Source of the DNA: Candidatus Cacconaster stercorequi
GTDB lineage: Bacteria; Bacillota; Clostridia; Oscillospirales; Oscillospiraceae
Direction of reading: 5' to 3'
DNA length: 64,000 nt
Assembly (NCBI GenBank): GCA_018064925.1
Contig: JAGHUH010000003.1
Span: forward strand, 1 to 64,000
Below the pieces are notes generated by a model, which was not told the origin of the DNA, did not search any database, and saw nothing but the letters and a program-made list of their open reading frames with translations. The translations under genes were made by a program, and so were the position numbers. This document shows positions 17,124-26,514 of the stretch, piece after piece. Each line of letters starts with the position of its first letter. The stretch's first letter is position 1.

Positions 17124-17678
17124 TTATTTGCTGTAAACTTCGGGCTTCAGCACACCGATGTAGGGAATATTGCGATACATCTGCGCATAATCCAGGCCGT
17201 AACCCACCACGAACTCGTCTGGCACCACAAAACCTGCCAGATCGGGGGTAATGGCTTTCTCGCGGCGTGCAGGCTTATCCAGCAGCGTCACGATGGCAAC
17301 GGAGGCGGCGCCTCTGGTGATCAGATATTTCTTCAGGAACGCCAGCGTGTTGCCGGAGTCCAAAATATCCTCGACAATGATGATATCACGGCCGGTGATA
17401 TCGTGCTGCAGGTCGCGGGTGATCTGCACGCTGCCGGAGCTCTTGGTGGCATCCCGATAAGAGGACAGTCCGATAAATTCCAGCTCGCTTTTAAACTGCG
17501 CAGCACGCACCAGATCCGCCATGAAAATGAAGCAGCCGTTCAACACGCCCACAAACAGAGGATCTTTGCCTGCATACTGCTCATACAGGGCATCGCCCAT
17601 CTCCTGCACGCGGGCCTTGATCTCTTCCTCGGTCAGCAGAACCTTCAGGATATCTTGATCCATGTTGCTCTTAGCCAT
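17124..17678 (-). CDS. hpt: Hypoxanthine phosphoribosyltransferase
   Basis: A 184-residue purine salvage enzyme that converts hypoxanthine or guanine plus PRPP to IMP or GMP. The PRPP-binding motif IIIVEDILDSGNT is present, as are the flexible-loop region SSYRDATKSSGSV and the C-terminal GYGLDYAQMYRNIPYIGVL. I prefer ATG 17678, with GGGAGG nine bases upstream. The start overlaps the tilS stop by 8 bp. The tilS-hpt-ftsH order is a conserved Firmicutes cluster. Confidence 0.95.
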   Translation of the reverse strand: MAKSNMDQDILKVLLTEEEIKARVQEMGDALYEQYAGKDPLFVGVLNGCFIFMADLVRAAQFKSELEFIGLSSYRDATKSSGSVQITRDLQHDITGRDIIIVEDILDSGNTLAFLKKYLITRGAASVAIVTLLDKPARREKAITPDLAGFVVPDEFVVGYGLDYAQMYRNIPYIGVLKPEVYSK

Positions 17679-19005
17679 TTGTACTGTCCTCCCACACATT
17701 TTTCTTTACAATAATTTCTATTACTTCGCTGCCGTCCTGCGGCAGAAAATCCACATCTGTCCCGATACCGTACACTGCAGCCAGACGCTCACCTACGCAA
17801 AACACGGGGAGGCGCTGCCGTTCCTCCTGCGGTATGCCTCGCTCGGACAGCAGCCGCTTCACGCTGCGGCTGCCGCGGCTGCCCGGCAAGGTCAATCGGT
17901 CGGCGGCGCAAAACGGCCGCACTTGAACAACCTGATTTATCTTACCACAGTTTAGCAAAATTGTATCATCTTTTTCCGAAAAATTTCCGCGCACTTTTCG
18001 CTGCCAAATTGTGTATTCTCCCCAATCGGTCTGCTCGTGCAGCACTTTCGGCAGCAGCGTGTCGGGTCTGTGCTCCAGGCGGAGCGTTCCCTCGCGGCAC
18101 ACGGCGCGTACACCACCCGGCAGGTCCAGCATACCGCCGTTCTGCGCCAGGCGGAGCAATGCGTCATAATGCACCGCGCCGAAGTCCTTGCGTCCGGCCT
18201 GCGTGCGTGTCACAAGCAATCGCAGTATCCGTCCCCGCAGTGCCTCCGGTGCCGACAGCAGCTTGGTGCAATCCAGTGCCGTGCCCTCATCCGGCAGATA
18301 CGATGCCGCCAGATCGTTGAGGTACTCATTTTCGCCGCGCAATAGCTGCGCGGTGCGGGCAATATTCTCTGCCGCTCCGGAATGGATCCGTTCCAGCTCC
18401 GGCCACACCCGCAGGCGCAGACGATTTCTGGCAAAGCAGTCCTCGCCGTTGCTCTCATCGTCCACATAGGGCAGTGCATTTGCCGCCAGATAGTCCTCGA
18501 TTTCCTGCCGCGCAGTCTGTAACAGCGGCCGAATCAGCTTCCCACGCACCGGCGGAATGCCGCATAGTCCCTCGGCTCCGGTGCCTCGTAACAAATTCAA
18601 CACCACCGTTTCCGCCTGATCCGACAGATGGTGCGCCGTGGCAATTTTTGCCGCGCCGATCTCCCGGGCGGTCTGCTCCAGAAAATCATACCGGAGGCGC
18701 CGGGCAGCCTCCTCGCCGCTCCAGCCGTGTTCTTCAGCCGCCGCGCATACATCGCCATGCCCGCAGTAAAATGGAATGCCCCATTCCCGGCACAGCTCAC
18801 GGGCAAAGGCTTCATCCCGCTCTGCCGTGGGGCGCATCTGATGATTGAAGTGCGCCGCCGCCACAGAAAACCCACGCCCTGGCGCCAGCTCTTTCAAATA
18901 GTGCAGCAGGCACACGGAATCTCTTCCGCCGGAAAGGGCGCACAGAATAATGCCGCCCTTGTCCGGCAGCATATTCCATCGTTCCATCCATGCCAGCAGA
19001 TCCAT
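17671..19005 (-). CDS. tilS: tRNA(Ile)-lysidine synthase
   Basis: A 444-residue N-type ATP pyrophosphatase that changes C34 of tRNA-Ile2 (CAU anticodon) to lysidine so it reads AUA. The PP-loop SGGRDS is at residues 25-30. The nucleotide-binding core AAAHFNHQMRPTAERDE and helical motif HHLSDQAETVVLNLLRGTG follow. The C-terminal TilS_C domain recognises the tRNA. The protein is slightly shorter than B. subtilis TilS, which is fused or adjacent to Hpt in some species; here they overlap by 8 bp. The start follows GGGAGG. Confidence 0.94.
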   Translation of the reverse strand: MDLLAWMERWNMLPDKGGIILCALSGGRDSVCLLHYLKELAPGRGFSVAAAHFNHQMRPTAERDEAFARELCREWGIPFYCGHGDVCAAAEEHGWSGEEAARRLRYDFLEQTAREIGAAKIATAHHLSDQAETVVLNLLRGTGAEGLCGIPPVRGKLIRPLLQTARQEIEDYLAANALPYVDDESNGEDCFARNRLRLRVWPELERIHSGAAENIARTAQLLRGENEYLNDLAASYLPDEGTALDCTKLLSAPEALRGRILRLLVTRTQAGRKDFGAVHYDALLRLAQNGGMLDLPGGVRAVCREGTLRLEHRPDTLLPKVLHEQTDWGEYTIWQRKVRGNFSEKDDTILLNCGKINQVVQVRPFCAADRLTLPGSRGSRSVKRLLSERGIPQEERQRLPVFCVGERLAAVYGIGTDVDFLPQDGSEVIEIIVKKNVWEDSTNG

Positions 19006-19029
19006 GGTATGCCTCCCGCTTTCGCCTCG

Positions 19030-20379
19030 TTATTCTTCCTCGCTGTATCGTTTCTCCAGCGTACCGAACGCCGTGTAGTCCGGCATCCAGCGCAGCTCCA
19101 CCTTGCCGGTTTCACCGTGGCGATTCTTGGCTACGATGCACTCGGCAATGTTCCGCTTTTCGGAGTCCTCATTATAATAATCGTCACGATACAGGAACAT
19201 GACGATATCCGCATCCTGCTCAATGGCGCCGGATTCGCGCAGATCGGACAGCATAGGACGCTTGTCCTCGCGCTTTTCGTTGGCACGGCTCAACTGGCTC
19301 AGGCACAGCACCGGCACCTGCAGCTCCTTGGCCATGATCTTCAGCATACGGGAAATATCGCTGACCGCCTGCTGGCGGTTTTCGCCGCTGTAGCTTTTGC
19401 CGCCGGCAGAAGTCATCAACTGCAGATAGTCGATGACCACCAGACCCAGATTGTCCAGACGGCGGCACTTGGCGTTCATATCTGCCACGGTCAGCAGCGG
19501 ATTGTCATCTATTCGGATATCGGTGCGACTCAATGCCGATGCCGCCTCGGCGATCTTCACCCAGTCACTCTCCCGCAGATTGCCGGTGGTGAGCCGCTGG
19601 TTCTCCACCAACCCCTCCGCGGCGATCAGGCGGGTCACCAACTGCTCCCGGGACATTTCCAGAGAGAAGATGGCCACCGTCTTGCCGGAATCCTTGGCGG
19701 CGTTCAGCGCAATGTTCAGCGCCATACTGGTCTTACCCATACCGGGACGGGCAGCCAGCAGCAGCAGATCGGACTTGTTCAGGCCGTTGATCTTGTCGTC
19801 CACGGCGGAAAGACCCGTGCTGAGTCCCGGCAGCGTATCGCCGCTGGCTGTCAGCTCTGCCAGCCGATCCATGACCTCTTGCAGCACCACGCCGATGGGC
19901 ACCATGTTCTGTGCATTGCGCCCCCGGCGGATAGCGTAGATCTTCTGCTCGGCGGCCTCCAGCAGATCGGAGGCCGTGCCGGTTCCATCCTGCACCATGG
20001 CGGTGATGTCCGCCGCCGCGGAGCAAACAGATCGCAGCAGTGCCTTGTCCTGCACGATCTTCACATACTCCATCACATTGGCGGCGGTAGGTGTTACCTC
20101 CATCAGCTGCAGCAGGTACGAACGGGTGTTGTCGTTGGCCGTTCCATTTTCCTGCATCTCCCCTGCCACGGTCACGCCGTCCACAGGTCGGGCGTACATG
20201 AACATGGTGCTGATGGTTTCAAAGATCTCCCGGTTCTGCCGCAGATAGAAATCTTCCGCCCGGAGCTTATCCATGACATCCTTGACGCACTCAGCATCAA
20301 TGAGCATGGAGCCCAGCACCGCCTGCTCCGCCTCGGCGGAATGGGGCATACTGCGCGTTAGCAGTTCATCCACAGCCAT
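19030..20379 (-). CDS. dnaB: Replicative DNA helicase DnaB
   Basis: A 449-residue hexameric 5'-3' helicase of the replication fork (called DnaC in B. subtilis). The N-terminal domain (PHSAEAEQAVLGSML) binds primase. The RecA-like C-terminal domain has Walker A ARPGMGKTS near residue 210, Walker B VVIDYLQLM and the arginine-finger region DADIVMFLYRDDYY. ATG 20379 follows GAGGAGG. The rplI-dnaB order behind gdpP matches B. subtilis gdpP-rplI-dnaC. Confidence 0.97.
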   Translation of the reverse strand: MAVDELLTRSMPHSAEAEQAVLGSMLIDAECVKDVMDKLRAEDFYLRQNREIFETISTMFMYARPVDGVTVAGEMQENGTANDNTRSYLLQLMEVTPTAANVMEYVKIVQDKALLRSVCSAAADITAMVQDGTGTASDLLEAAEQKIYAIRRGRNAQNMVPIGVVLQEVMDRLAELTASGDTLPGLSTGLSAVDDKINGLNKSDLLLLAARPGMGKTSMALNIALNAAKDSGKTVAIFSLEMSREQLVTRLIAAEGLVENQRLTTGNLRESDWVKIAEAASALSRTDIRIDDNPLLTVADMNAKCRRLDNLGLVVIDYLQLMTSAGGKSYSGENRQQAVSDISRMLKIMAKELQVPVLCLSQLSRANEKREDKRPMLSDLRESGAIEQDADIVMFLYRDDYYNEDSEKRNIAECIVAKNRHGETGKVELRWMPDYTAFGTLEKRYSEEE

Positions 20380-20418
20380 GGGAAATCCTCCTCACTCTCC
20401 TGTCGTTCTTTCCGATCC

Positions 20419-20868
20419 TTACTTGGCTTCCACCACCAGCACATGCACCGTGCCGCTGATCTCAAAGCCCAGCTTCGCCTTGGCCTCGTAGCCGCCGAAT
20501 GCTTTGATGGGCTCGGCCAGCATCAGCTTCTTGGCATCTACATCCATGTTGTACTGCTCCTTCAGCGCCGCGGAGATTTCCTTGCTGGTCACAGCACCGA
20601 ACAGCTTGCCGCCCTCGCCGCCCTTGGCAGCGATCTTCACCTGGCAGCTCTTCAGCTTCTCGGCGATCTCCAGTGCGGCGGCCTTTGCCTCGGCGTCCGC
20701 CTTGGCCTTGGCCTTGGCCTGCATCTTCATGGTGTTCATGGCATCGGGCGTAGCCAACACAGCCAGTCCCTTGGGGATCAGAAAATTGCGGGCATAGCCC
20801 TCGGCGGCCTCGATCATCTGGCCCTTCTTGCCCTTGCCTTTTACATCCTGCTTCAGAATAACTTTCAT
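20419..20868 (-). CDS. rplI: Ribosomal protein bL9
   Basis: A 149-residue large-subunit protein that binds 23S rRNA with its N-terminal domain ([20 protein letters not shown]; then [14 protein letters not shown], a family signature). A long central helix rich in Lys, Ala and Glu joins it to the C-terminal domain. The length is normal. It lies 20 bp behind gdpP and 39 bp before dnaB, so the three are likely one operon. Confidence 0.97.
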   Translation of the reverse strand: MKVILKQDVKGKGKKGQMIEAAEGYARNFLIPKGLAVLATPDAMNTMKMQAKAKAKADAEAKAAALEIAEKLKSCQVKIAAKGGEGGKLFGAVTSKEISAALKEQYNMDVDAKKLMLAEPIKAFGGYEAKAKLGFEISGTVHVLVVEAK

Positions 20869-20888
20869 GGTATTGTTCTCCTTTTCCT

Positions 20889-22874
20889 TTAATTATCCAT
20901 ATAGTGACCAATAGAGACCAGCAGCTTTTCGCGCAGCTCGGCCACCGTGCCGTTCAGCTGCCCGCCGGCGGTGGTGGAATTTCCGCCGCCGCCCAGTGCC
21001 TCCACAATGACCTGCACATTGATCTCGCCCAGCGAACGGGCGGAAATATACGCGCCGTTGTCCTTTTTGTACAGTACAAAGGATGCCTTCACGCCCTTCA
21101 GCGTCAGCAGTTCGTCGGCCGCCTTGGCCGCCGTGACACGGTCGCACTCCTGATCCAGCGCCGCAATAGCCACCTCTTTGCGGTAAAGCTCCGCCTCCTG
21201 GATGATGGCATAGCGCGCCACCATCGCGTCCAAATCGCTCTGGAACATTCGCTGTACATCCGCCGTGTCCGCGCCGCTGCGGCGCAAAAATGCCGCCGCT
21301 TCAAAGGTACGCCCGCCGGTGCGGTTGGTAAAGTTCTTGGTATCCAGCACAATACCCGCCAGCAGCGCCTCCGCCTCTGTTTTCAGCAGATCGGCCGGCT
21401 CCAGCAGATACTGTAAGATCTCCGTCACCAGCTCCGACGCCGAGGATGCGTAGGGCTCGTGATAGTTCAGTGCCATTTTCTCAATGTAGCTTGTGCCTCG
21501 GCGATGATGGTCAATCACCGCCACACGGTTGCAGGCCTCCAAAAGCTGCTCCGACTCCACGCTGCCCGGTCGGTTGGTATCCACCACCACCAGCAGTGAG
21601 CCCGGCTGTGCCTTCAAAAATGCCTCGCTGCCGCTGATGAATGCCTCGCTGTACTCCGGAAGCTCCCGCAGCTTGTTCAGCATGGGATGCACGGCGTTGT
21701 TCTCCGTATCCATCACGATCTGGGCGTGCTTGCCCCGCTTGCGGGCAACGCAGTAAATACCCGCTGCGGCGCCAAGGCAGTCCATATCCGCATACTTGTG
21801 GCCCATGATGTAAATATGCTTGGCATCGGACATCAGCTCACCCAGCGCATTTGCCATCACGCGGGATTTCACCTTGGTACGCTTTTCCGCCGCCTTGGCG
21901 CGGCCACCGTAAAACTCGAAGTTCGTCCGATCCTTCACCACGGCCTGATCGCCGCCCCGGGACAGCGCCATCTCCAATGCCAGCGATGCATTTTTAAAGA
22001 GGGCATCAAAGCCGTCGGCGTCCCGTCCCATACCGATGGACATCGTCGCCGCCACGCCGTCTCCGGCCACCACCGTGCGGATCTGATCCAGTATGGCAAA
22101 CCGCGCCTCGGCATACTCCGAAAAGTTCTTTTCTTCGAACATAAAGAGATATCTGTCGCGGTCGTATTTCAGCAGCAATCCGTCGCTGTCGGATGCCCAC
22201 CCGCTCAGTTTTTCCTCGATGGCGGCCAGCAGCGCCGAGCGCTTGTTTTCCGGACACGCCTTCATCAGATCCTCGTAGTTATCCAGCATCAGGATGCCCG
22301 CCACCGGGCGGGTGATATCCAGCGTGGTACGCATCTGCTCCAGCTCCGTCACATCCAGCCAGTAAGTGGTACATACCGCGCTGCTGTCCCGCACCGCCTC
22401 GTCCAAATGGCTCATGCTGCCGAACACGCGGTACTGCCGATGGTTCCAGCTCACCAGTTCGGGGCACTCCCGCTTCCCCTCCAGCAGCCAGCGGCTGGAA
22501 AACCCGGGCACCACATCGCCGACCTTCGCATCAAAGATGCCCTCCTTTTGCTCGGACAGCGCCATGAACTGCTCGTTGCTCCACAGGACATCCTCATCTT
22601 TTACGCCGAACACCATCATGGGCAGCGGAGAGGCCAGCATATTGCTGCTGGTAGCGGAGTCCATACCGCCACTCATGCGGTCCACATACTGCCGCACATT
22701 CTGCTGCACGGTTTTGCCGCGCCGATTGATCAGCAGCAGCGTCACTGCCGCCGCCAACACCTCCAGCACCGCCAGTGGGACGGACACCGTCACTGTCAGC
22801 GCCGCAAAGGCCAGCAGGCACACAGTATACAGGATGTTGTTCGCTCTCAATACGCGTGAAATTTTCTTATGCAT
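20889..22874 (-). CDS. gdpP: Cyclic-di-AMP phosphodiesterase GdpP
   Basis: A 661-residue membrane protein that hydrolyses c-di-AMP to pApA. Two membrane helices lie within about residues 11-55. A PAS-like domain, a degenerate GGDEF domain and a DHH/DHHA1 phosphodiesterase follow. Visible motifs are [15 protein letters not shown] (DHH motif I), [18 protein letters not shown] (DHH) and [12 protein letters not shown] (DHHA1). I chose ATG 22874, with GGAGGAG six bases upstream. A perfect consensus promoter lies at 22940-22968. It heads the gdpP-rplI-dnaB block. Confidence 0.95.
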   Translation of the reverse strand: MHKKISRVLRANNILYTVCLLAFAALTVTVSVPLAVLEVLAAAVTLLLINRRGKTVQQNVRQYVDRMSGGMDSATSSNMLASPLPMMVFGVKDEDVLWSNEQFMALSEQKEGIFDAKVGDVVPGFSSRWLLEGKRECPELVSWNHRQYRVFGSMSHLDEAVRDSSAVCTTYWLDVTELEQMRTTLDITRPVAGILMLDNYEDLMKACPENKRSALLAAIEEKLSGWASDSDGLLLKYDRDRYLFMFEEKNFSEYAEARFAILDQIRTVVAGDGVAATMSIGMGRDADGFDALFKNASLALEMALSRGGDQAVVKDRTNFEFYGGRAKAAEKRTKVKSRVMANALGELMSDAKHIYIMGHKYADMDCLGAAAGIYCVARKRGKHAQIVMDTENNAVHPMLNKLRELPEYSEAFISGSEAFLKAQPGSLLVVVDTNRPGSVESEQLLEACNRVAVIDHHRRGTSYIEKMALNYHEPYASSASELVTEILQYLLEPADLLKTEAEALLAGIVLDTKNFTNRTGGRTFEAAAFLRRSGADTADVQRMFQSDLDAMVARYAIIQEAELYRKEVAIAALDQECDRVTAAKAADELLTLKGVKASFVLYKKDNGAYISARSLGEINVQVIVEALGGGGNSTTAGGQLNGTVAELREKLLVSIGHYMDN

Positions 22875-22939
22875 CCGGCACTCCTCCTTCAGGCGCAAGC
22901 CGTAAAGATTGTGCTAATTTCCCAATTTAAGGATTATTT

Positions 22940-22968
22940 ATTATACCATTTGCCCCGTTCCTTGTCAA
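22940..22968 (-). promoter_or_regulatory. Consensus promoter of the gdpP operon
   Basis: On the minus strand TTGACA (22963-22968) and TATAAT (22940-22945) are 17 bases apart, a perfect sigma-A consensus. Confidence 0.85.
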
Positions 22969-23028
22969 TTTCCATGCCTGCACAGATGCCGCGAAAAATC
23001 CCGTCAGAAAAAGGCGAACGGAAAAGTC

Positions 23029-23057
23029 TGTACAAACAAGCAAAAATGTGATATACT
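23029..23057 (+). promoter_or_regulatory. Promoter of rnjA
   Basis: TGTACA (23029-23034) and TATACT (23052-23057) are 17 bases apart, with TGA before the -10 (extended). It is divergent from the gdpP promoter. Confidence 0.65.
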
Positions 23058-23313
23058 TTCTATAAATTATGGGATTTCCCATATGTTTTTTGTATATTTC
23101 CGCAGGAGAGTGATGCATCTCCGCGGTCAGATATAGGGGACAGCGCTCCCCCTCATTCATATCATACGGCAGGCGGGCGATATTCCGTGCCATCGGCGGC
23201 GATACAGGGCCGCGCGAAGGACGGTGCGCCTTTGTTTTGTTGCGCATTTTTTCGCGCCGCGATGCTCTGCCGTACCCGGCTACATCGTGTACGAAAAGGA
23301 GATTTTATTTTAT
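23058..23313 (+). promoter_or_regulatory. Long structured 5' leader of rnjA with attenuator-like hairpin
   Basis: About 250 transcribed bases precede rnjA. Small stems include ATGGGA/TCCCAT (23069-23082), GGAGA/TCTCC near 23105-23122 and GGGGA..TCCCC near 23138-23150. Near the end TGCGC (23225-23229) pairs with GCGCA (23242-23246) and is followed by six T residues, which looks like an intrinsic terminator. I could not match it to a known riboswitch, T-box, 6S or SRP RNA. It may be an RNase J autoregulation leader or an independent small RNA. Confidence 0.5.
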
Positions 23314-24972
23314 ATGGCAGAAAAATTGAAAATTATTCCCCTTGGCGGTCTCAACGAGATCGGCAAGAACATGACCGTCTATGAATACGGCGGTGAGATC
23401 ATCGTGGTGGATTGCGGCATGGCCTTCCCCGGCGATGATATGTACGGCATTGACTGCGTCATTCCCGATGTCAGCTATCTGGTGAAGAACAAGTCCCGCC
23501 TTCGTGGTCTGTTTGTCACTCACGGGCACGAAGATCACATCGGTGCCATTCCCTATGTGCTCAAGCAGGTAAATATGCCCATCTACTGCACGGGGCTGAC
23601 GGCGGGTCTGATTCGGCTGAAGCTGCAAGAGCACAAGTTGCTGGACAGTACCAAGGTCGTGGTGGTAGAGGCCGGTCAGACGGTCAAGGCCGGCAAGTTT
23701 CAGGTGGAATTTATCCATGTCAACCACTCCATCGCCGACTCTGTGGCCTTTGCCATCCATACCAAGATGGGCACCGTGGTGCACACCGGTGACTTCAAAA
23801 TTGATTCCACCCCCATCAACGACGAGGTTATCGACCTGGCCCGTTTCGGCGAGCTGGGCAAGGAGGGCGTACTGGCGCTGTTGGCTGACTCCACCAATGT
23901 GGAGCGTCCCGGCTACACCATGAGTGAGAGCGCCGTGGGTAAAACCTTCATGCGGCAGTTTACGGGCTGTGACAAGCGCATCATTGTCACCACCTTCGCC
24001 TCCAATGTGCACCGCATCCAACAGGTGCTGACCGCCGCGGCGGCGTGTGGACGCAAGGTGGCCGTCACCGGACGCAGCATGGAGAATATTATGCGTGTAT
24101 CCACGGAGCTTGGATACATCAAGGTACCCAAGAATACGCTGGTAGACCTGAACCGTCTGAAGGGTCTGCCTCTCAATCAGCAGATTATCGTCACCACCGG
24201 CTCCCAGGGCGAGGAGATGAGCGCACTGTACCGCATGGCGTTCTCCACCCACAAGCAGGTGGACATTGGCCCCGGCGACAAGGTGATCATTTCCGCCAGC
24301 ACCATCCCCGGCAACCAGATCACCGTGGGACGGGTCATCAACGAGCTGTTCCGCAAGGGCGCAGATGTGGTGTATGACAGGGCGGATCTGCTCCATGTAT
24401 CCGGTCACGCCTGTCAGGAGGAGCTGAAAATCATCCACGCGCTGGTAAAGCCCCGGTTCTTCATTCCCCTCCACGGCGAACAGCGGATGCTGCAGATCCA
24501 CTCCCGTCTGGCGCAGACCATGGGCGTAGCACCCAACCATGTCTGCATCGCGGAAAACGGCAGCGTCATCGAGCTGACCACCAAGCACATGAAATGTGAG
24601 ACCTCCGTCCCCGCCGGCGAGGTATTCGTGGATGGCGGCAGCGTCGGCGATGTGGGCGCGGTGGTGCTGAATGACCGCAAGCTGCTGGCCGAGGACGGCA
24701 TGGTGGTTGTCGTACTGCCCATGTCCTCCCACGATCACCAGCTTTTGTGCGAGCCGGAGATCGTCACCCGCGGCTTTGTCTATGTCAAGGAATCCGAGGA
24801 ACTGATGCAGACGCTGCGAGAGGTGGCGCTGGTCACGGTGGACAGTATGTCCACCCGCAAGCGCAAGGACGACAGCGAAGTCTGCCGCGCCGTGCGCAAT
24901 GCCGTCAGCAGTTACCTTTATAAAAACACCAAGCGCAGTCCCATGGTCATCCCCATGGTGACGAAGCTGTAA
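23314..24972 (+). CDS. rnjA: Ribonuclease J
   Basis: A 552-residue metallo-beta-lactamase/beta-CASP ribonuclease with 5'-3' exo- and endonuclease activity in mRNA decay and rRNA maturation. The metal motif THGHEDHIGAIPYVL is present, with later ligands in HVNHSIADS and HTGDFKID. The beta-CASP region (ADSTNVERPGYTMSE) and C-terminal HVSGHACQEEL motif are also present. I chose ATG 23314, after AAAAGGAG at 23293-23300, rather than an upstream extension. It has its own promoter and a long structured leader. An FAH-family gene follows 12 bp downstream, probably cotranscribed. Confidence 0.95.
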   Translation: MAEKLKIIPLGGLNEIGKNMTVYEYGGEIIVVDCGMAFPGDDMYGIDCVIPDVSYLVKNKSRLRGLFVTHGHEDHIGAIPYVLKQVNMPIYCTGLTAGLIRLKLQEHKLLDSTKVVVVEAGQTVKAGKFQVEFIHVNHSIADSVAFAIHTKMGTVVHTGDFKIDSTPINDEVIDLARFGELGKEGVLALLADSTNVERPGYTMSESAVGKTFMRQFTGCDKRIIVTTFASNVHRIQQVLTAAAACGRKVAVTGRSMENIMRVSTELGYIKVPKNTLVDLNRLKGLPLNQQIIVTTGSQGEEMSALYRMAFSTHKQVDIGPGDKVIISASTIPGNQITVGRVINELFRKGADVVYDRADLLHVSGHACQEELKIIHALVKPRFFIPLHGEQRMLQIHSRLAQTMGVAPNHVCIAENGSVIELTTKHMKCETSVPAGEVFVDGGSVGDVGAVVLNDRKLLAEDGMVVVVLPMSSHDHQLLCEPEIVTRGFVYVKESEELMQTLREVALVTVDSMSTRKRKDDSEVCRAVRNAVSSYLYKNTKRSPMVIPMVTKL

Positions 24973-24984
24973 GGAGGAAGGCAC

Positions 24985-25782
24985 ATGAAGTTTTTGCAGT
25001 TTATGAAGGACGGCAAGCCCGCACTGGGTCTGTTCACCATCAGTGGTATCGTGGATGTGGGCGCCAATCCCGGTATGCCCCGCACCATGAAGGAATTGTG
25101 CGAAACCGGTATCCCCCATGGCATCGACGAGCTGTATGAGCCGCTGATCCCCATGGATGAGATCACCTTTGCTCCTGCCGTCACCGATATGGAAAAAATC
25201 CTGTGCATCGGTCTGAACTACAAGGCCCACGCTCTGGAGACCGGTCTTGCGCTCCCCGAATCCCCCGCCGTGTTCTGCAAATTTGCCAATGCGCTGGCCG
25301 CCCATGAGCAGGAAATCGTACTGCCACAGGCAGAGGAGATCGACTACGAGGCGGAGCTGGTGCTGATTATGGGCAAGGGCGGTAAGATTTTCGCCGCCAC
25401 CTGCGGCAACGATCTGTCTATCCGAGAATGGCAGCGTGCCAGCACCCAGTGGCTGTGCGGTAAGACCTACGATGGCTTTGGCCCCATCGGCCCGTATGCG
25501 GTGGAGTGGAAGGATCTGCCGACGGATGCTGCCATCTCCTGCTATGTCAACGGCGAGGTGCGTCAGTCCTCCCGCGTCAATGACCTGATTTTCGATGCGC
25601 AGACCATTGTGGACTACCTCATGCCCCGCATCCCTCTGAAACCCGGTGACATCATCTTCACCGGCACCCCCAGCGGCGTGATGATGGGCTATCCTGCCGA
25701 CCAGAAGAACTGGCTGAAACAGGGCGACACCGTGGAGGTCACCATCAGCGGCATCGGTACCCTGCGAAACACGCTGGCGTAA
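24985..25782 (+). CDS. Fumarylacetoacetate hydrolase (FAH) family protein
   Basis: A 265-residue FAH-superfamily enzyme; such enzymes hydrolyse or decarboxylate 2-oxo/diketo acids with Mg2+ or Mn2+. The C-terminal catalytic domain shows GLNYKAHA, metal ligands in IDYEAELVLIMG, TCGNDLSIREWQR, TYDGFGPIGPY and GDIIFTGTPSGVMMG. The N-terminal domain is short. ATG 24985 follows AAGGAGGAAG, 12 bp after rnjA. Specificity (acylpyruvase, oxaloacetate tautomerase or other) cannot be told from the sequence. A strong bidirectional terminator follows. Confidence 0.9.
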   Translation: MKFLQFMKDGKPALGLFTISGIVDVGANPGMPRTMKELCETGIPHGIDELYEPLIPMDEITFAPAVTDMEKILCIGLNYKAHALETGLALPESPAVFCKFANALAAHEQEIVLPQAEEIDYEAELVLIMGKGGKIFAATCGNDLSIREWQRASTQWLCGKTYDGFGPIGPYAVEWKDLPTDAAISCYVNGEVRQSSRVNDLIFDAQTIVDYLMPRIPLKPGDIIFTGTPSGVMMGYPADQKNWLKQGDTVEVTISGIGTLRNTLA

Positions 25783-25792
25783 CTCTCATATC

Positions 25793-25838
25793 ACTAAAAA
25801 ATATCCCCGATGTACTCCATCGGGGATATTTTTTAGTG
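25793..25838. terminator. Bidirectional terminator after the FAH gene
   Basis: A 12-bp GC-rich stem, ATATCCCCGATG (25801-25812) with 25818-25829, is extended by flanking CACTAAAAA/TTTTTTAGTG. It works for both the FAH gene and the convergent zinc-ribbon gene. Confidence 0.92.
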
Positions 25839-26186
25839 TTCACCGTATTTTCGGCGCATGAGCAGATTTTTGGCCGCTCTCTTGGCATCATCCACATAAT
25901 CCTTGCCATCAATGACTTTCTGGAGCTTTTTGTCGGAATAATCCTTGAAGTTCCACTCGAATTTCTCCACATCGCTGTGAAACTCGGGTGTGGCTTCAAA
26001 TTCCTCCAGCGGCGTCATGGGGGCGTACAACTCTATCCTACGGCACCGGGGACACAGATATACATCCACCAAAAGCCACTCCGGCCCGGTCAGAAAATCT
26101 TCTCCCTCGCCGGTCAGACGCATCCTTTTGTAAAATTGAAGTTCCGTATCCCGGCACACCGGGCACAGGCGTTTGATTGGTTCCAT
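25833..26186 (-). CDS. Zinc-ribbon hypothetical protein, 117 residues
   Basis: A small cytosolic protein with CPVC near residues 8-11 and CPRC near 45-48, spaced like a zinc ribbon. The rest is acidic and helical (for example DVEKFEWNFKDYSDKKLQ), ending in a basic stretch (RAAKNLLMRRKYGEH). The family is not recognised. It is convergent with the FAH gene and shares its terminator. A zinc-binding role is visible; DNA, RNA or protein contacts are not known. Confidence 0.75.
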   Translation of the reverse strand: MEPIKRLCPVCRDTELQFYKRMRLTGEGEDFLTGPEWLLVDVYLCPRCRRIELYAPMTPLEEFEATPEFHSDVEKFEWNFKDYSDKKLQKVIDGKDYVDDAKRAAKNLLMRRKYGEH

Positions 26187-26260
26187 AGCGCTTCCCCCTT
26201 ATTCCTCCGCCACTTTTTTCAATGCTTCCGCATCGTCTTACGCATCGTACTTCCCATTCC

Positions 26261-26458
26261 TTACAGCTCCGGACCTTTCCGCTCCTTATGTACCGGGGTG
26301 ATGACCACATTTCCCTGCGCGTCCAGCAAAGGCGTCAGGCCGCCGGCGTATCCCTCCGCAATAAAGAGGTAGTTCACGCCTGTTTCTCTGTCTACCATGA
26401 TTCTCGCTTCGCCCAGCCCCTGGGAATACACCTTTTCGAATCTCTTTTCTTTCGCCAT
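26261..26458 (-). CDS. Small DUF6440-like protein
   Basis: About 65 residues. The pattern KRFEKVYSQG, then IMVDRETGVNYLF, then GYAGGLTPLLDAQGNVV matches the small DUF6440-type proteins common in Firmicutes, of unknown function. GTG 26467 is an alternative start (three residues longer); neither start has a strong ribosome binding site. It lies between the zinc-ribbon gene and the SPFH terminator. There is no signal peptide and no Cys. Confidence 0.7.
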   Translation of the reverse strand: MAKEKRFEKVYSQGLGEARIMVDRETGVNYLFIAEGYAGGLTPLLDAQGNVVITPVHKERKGPEL

Positions 26459-26475
26459 ATCCTTCACTCTTTCTC

Positions 26476-26500
26476 AAAAAGGGCGGACAGATGTCCGCCC
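26476..26500 (-). terminator. Terminator of the nfeD-SPFH operon
   Basis: The stem GGGCGGACA (26481-26489) with 26492-26500 is followed on the minus strand by TTTTTGAG. Confidence 0.85.
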
Positions 26501-26514
26501 TCTTGTTTCGCATA

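Noticed and set aside
23305-25305. 666-codon open frame opposite rnjA and the FAH gene
   Set aside because: Antisense to two recognised genes, with no domain and no ribosome binding site.
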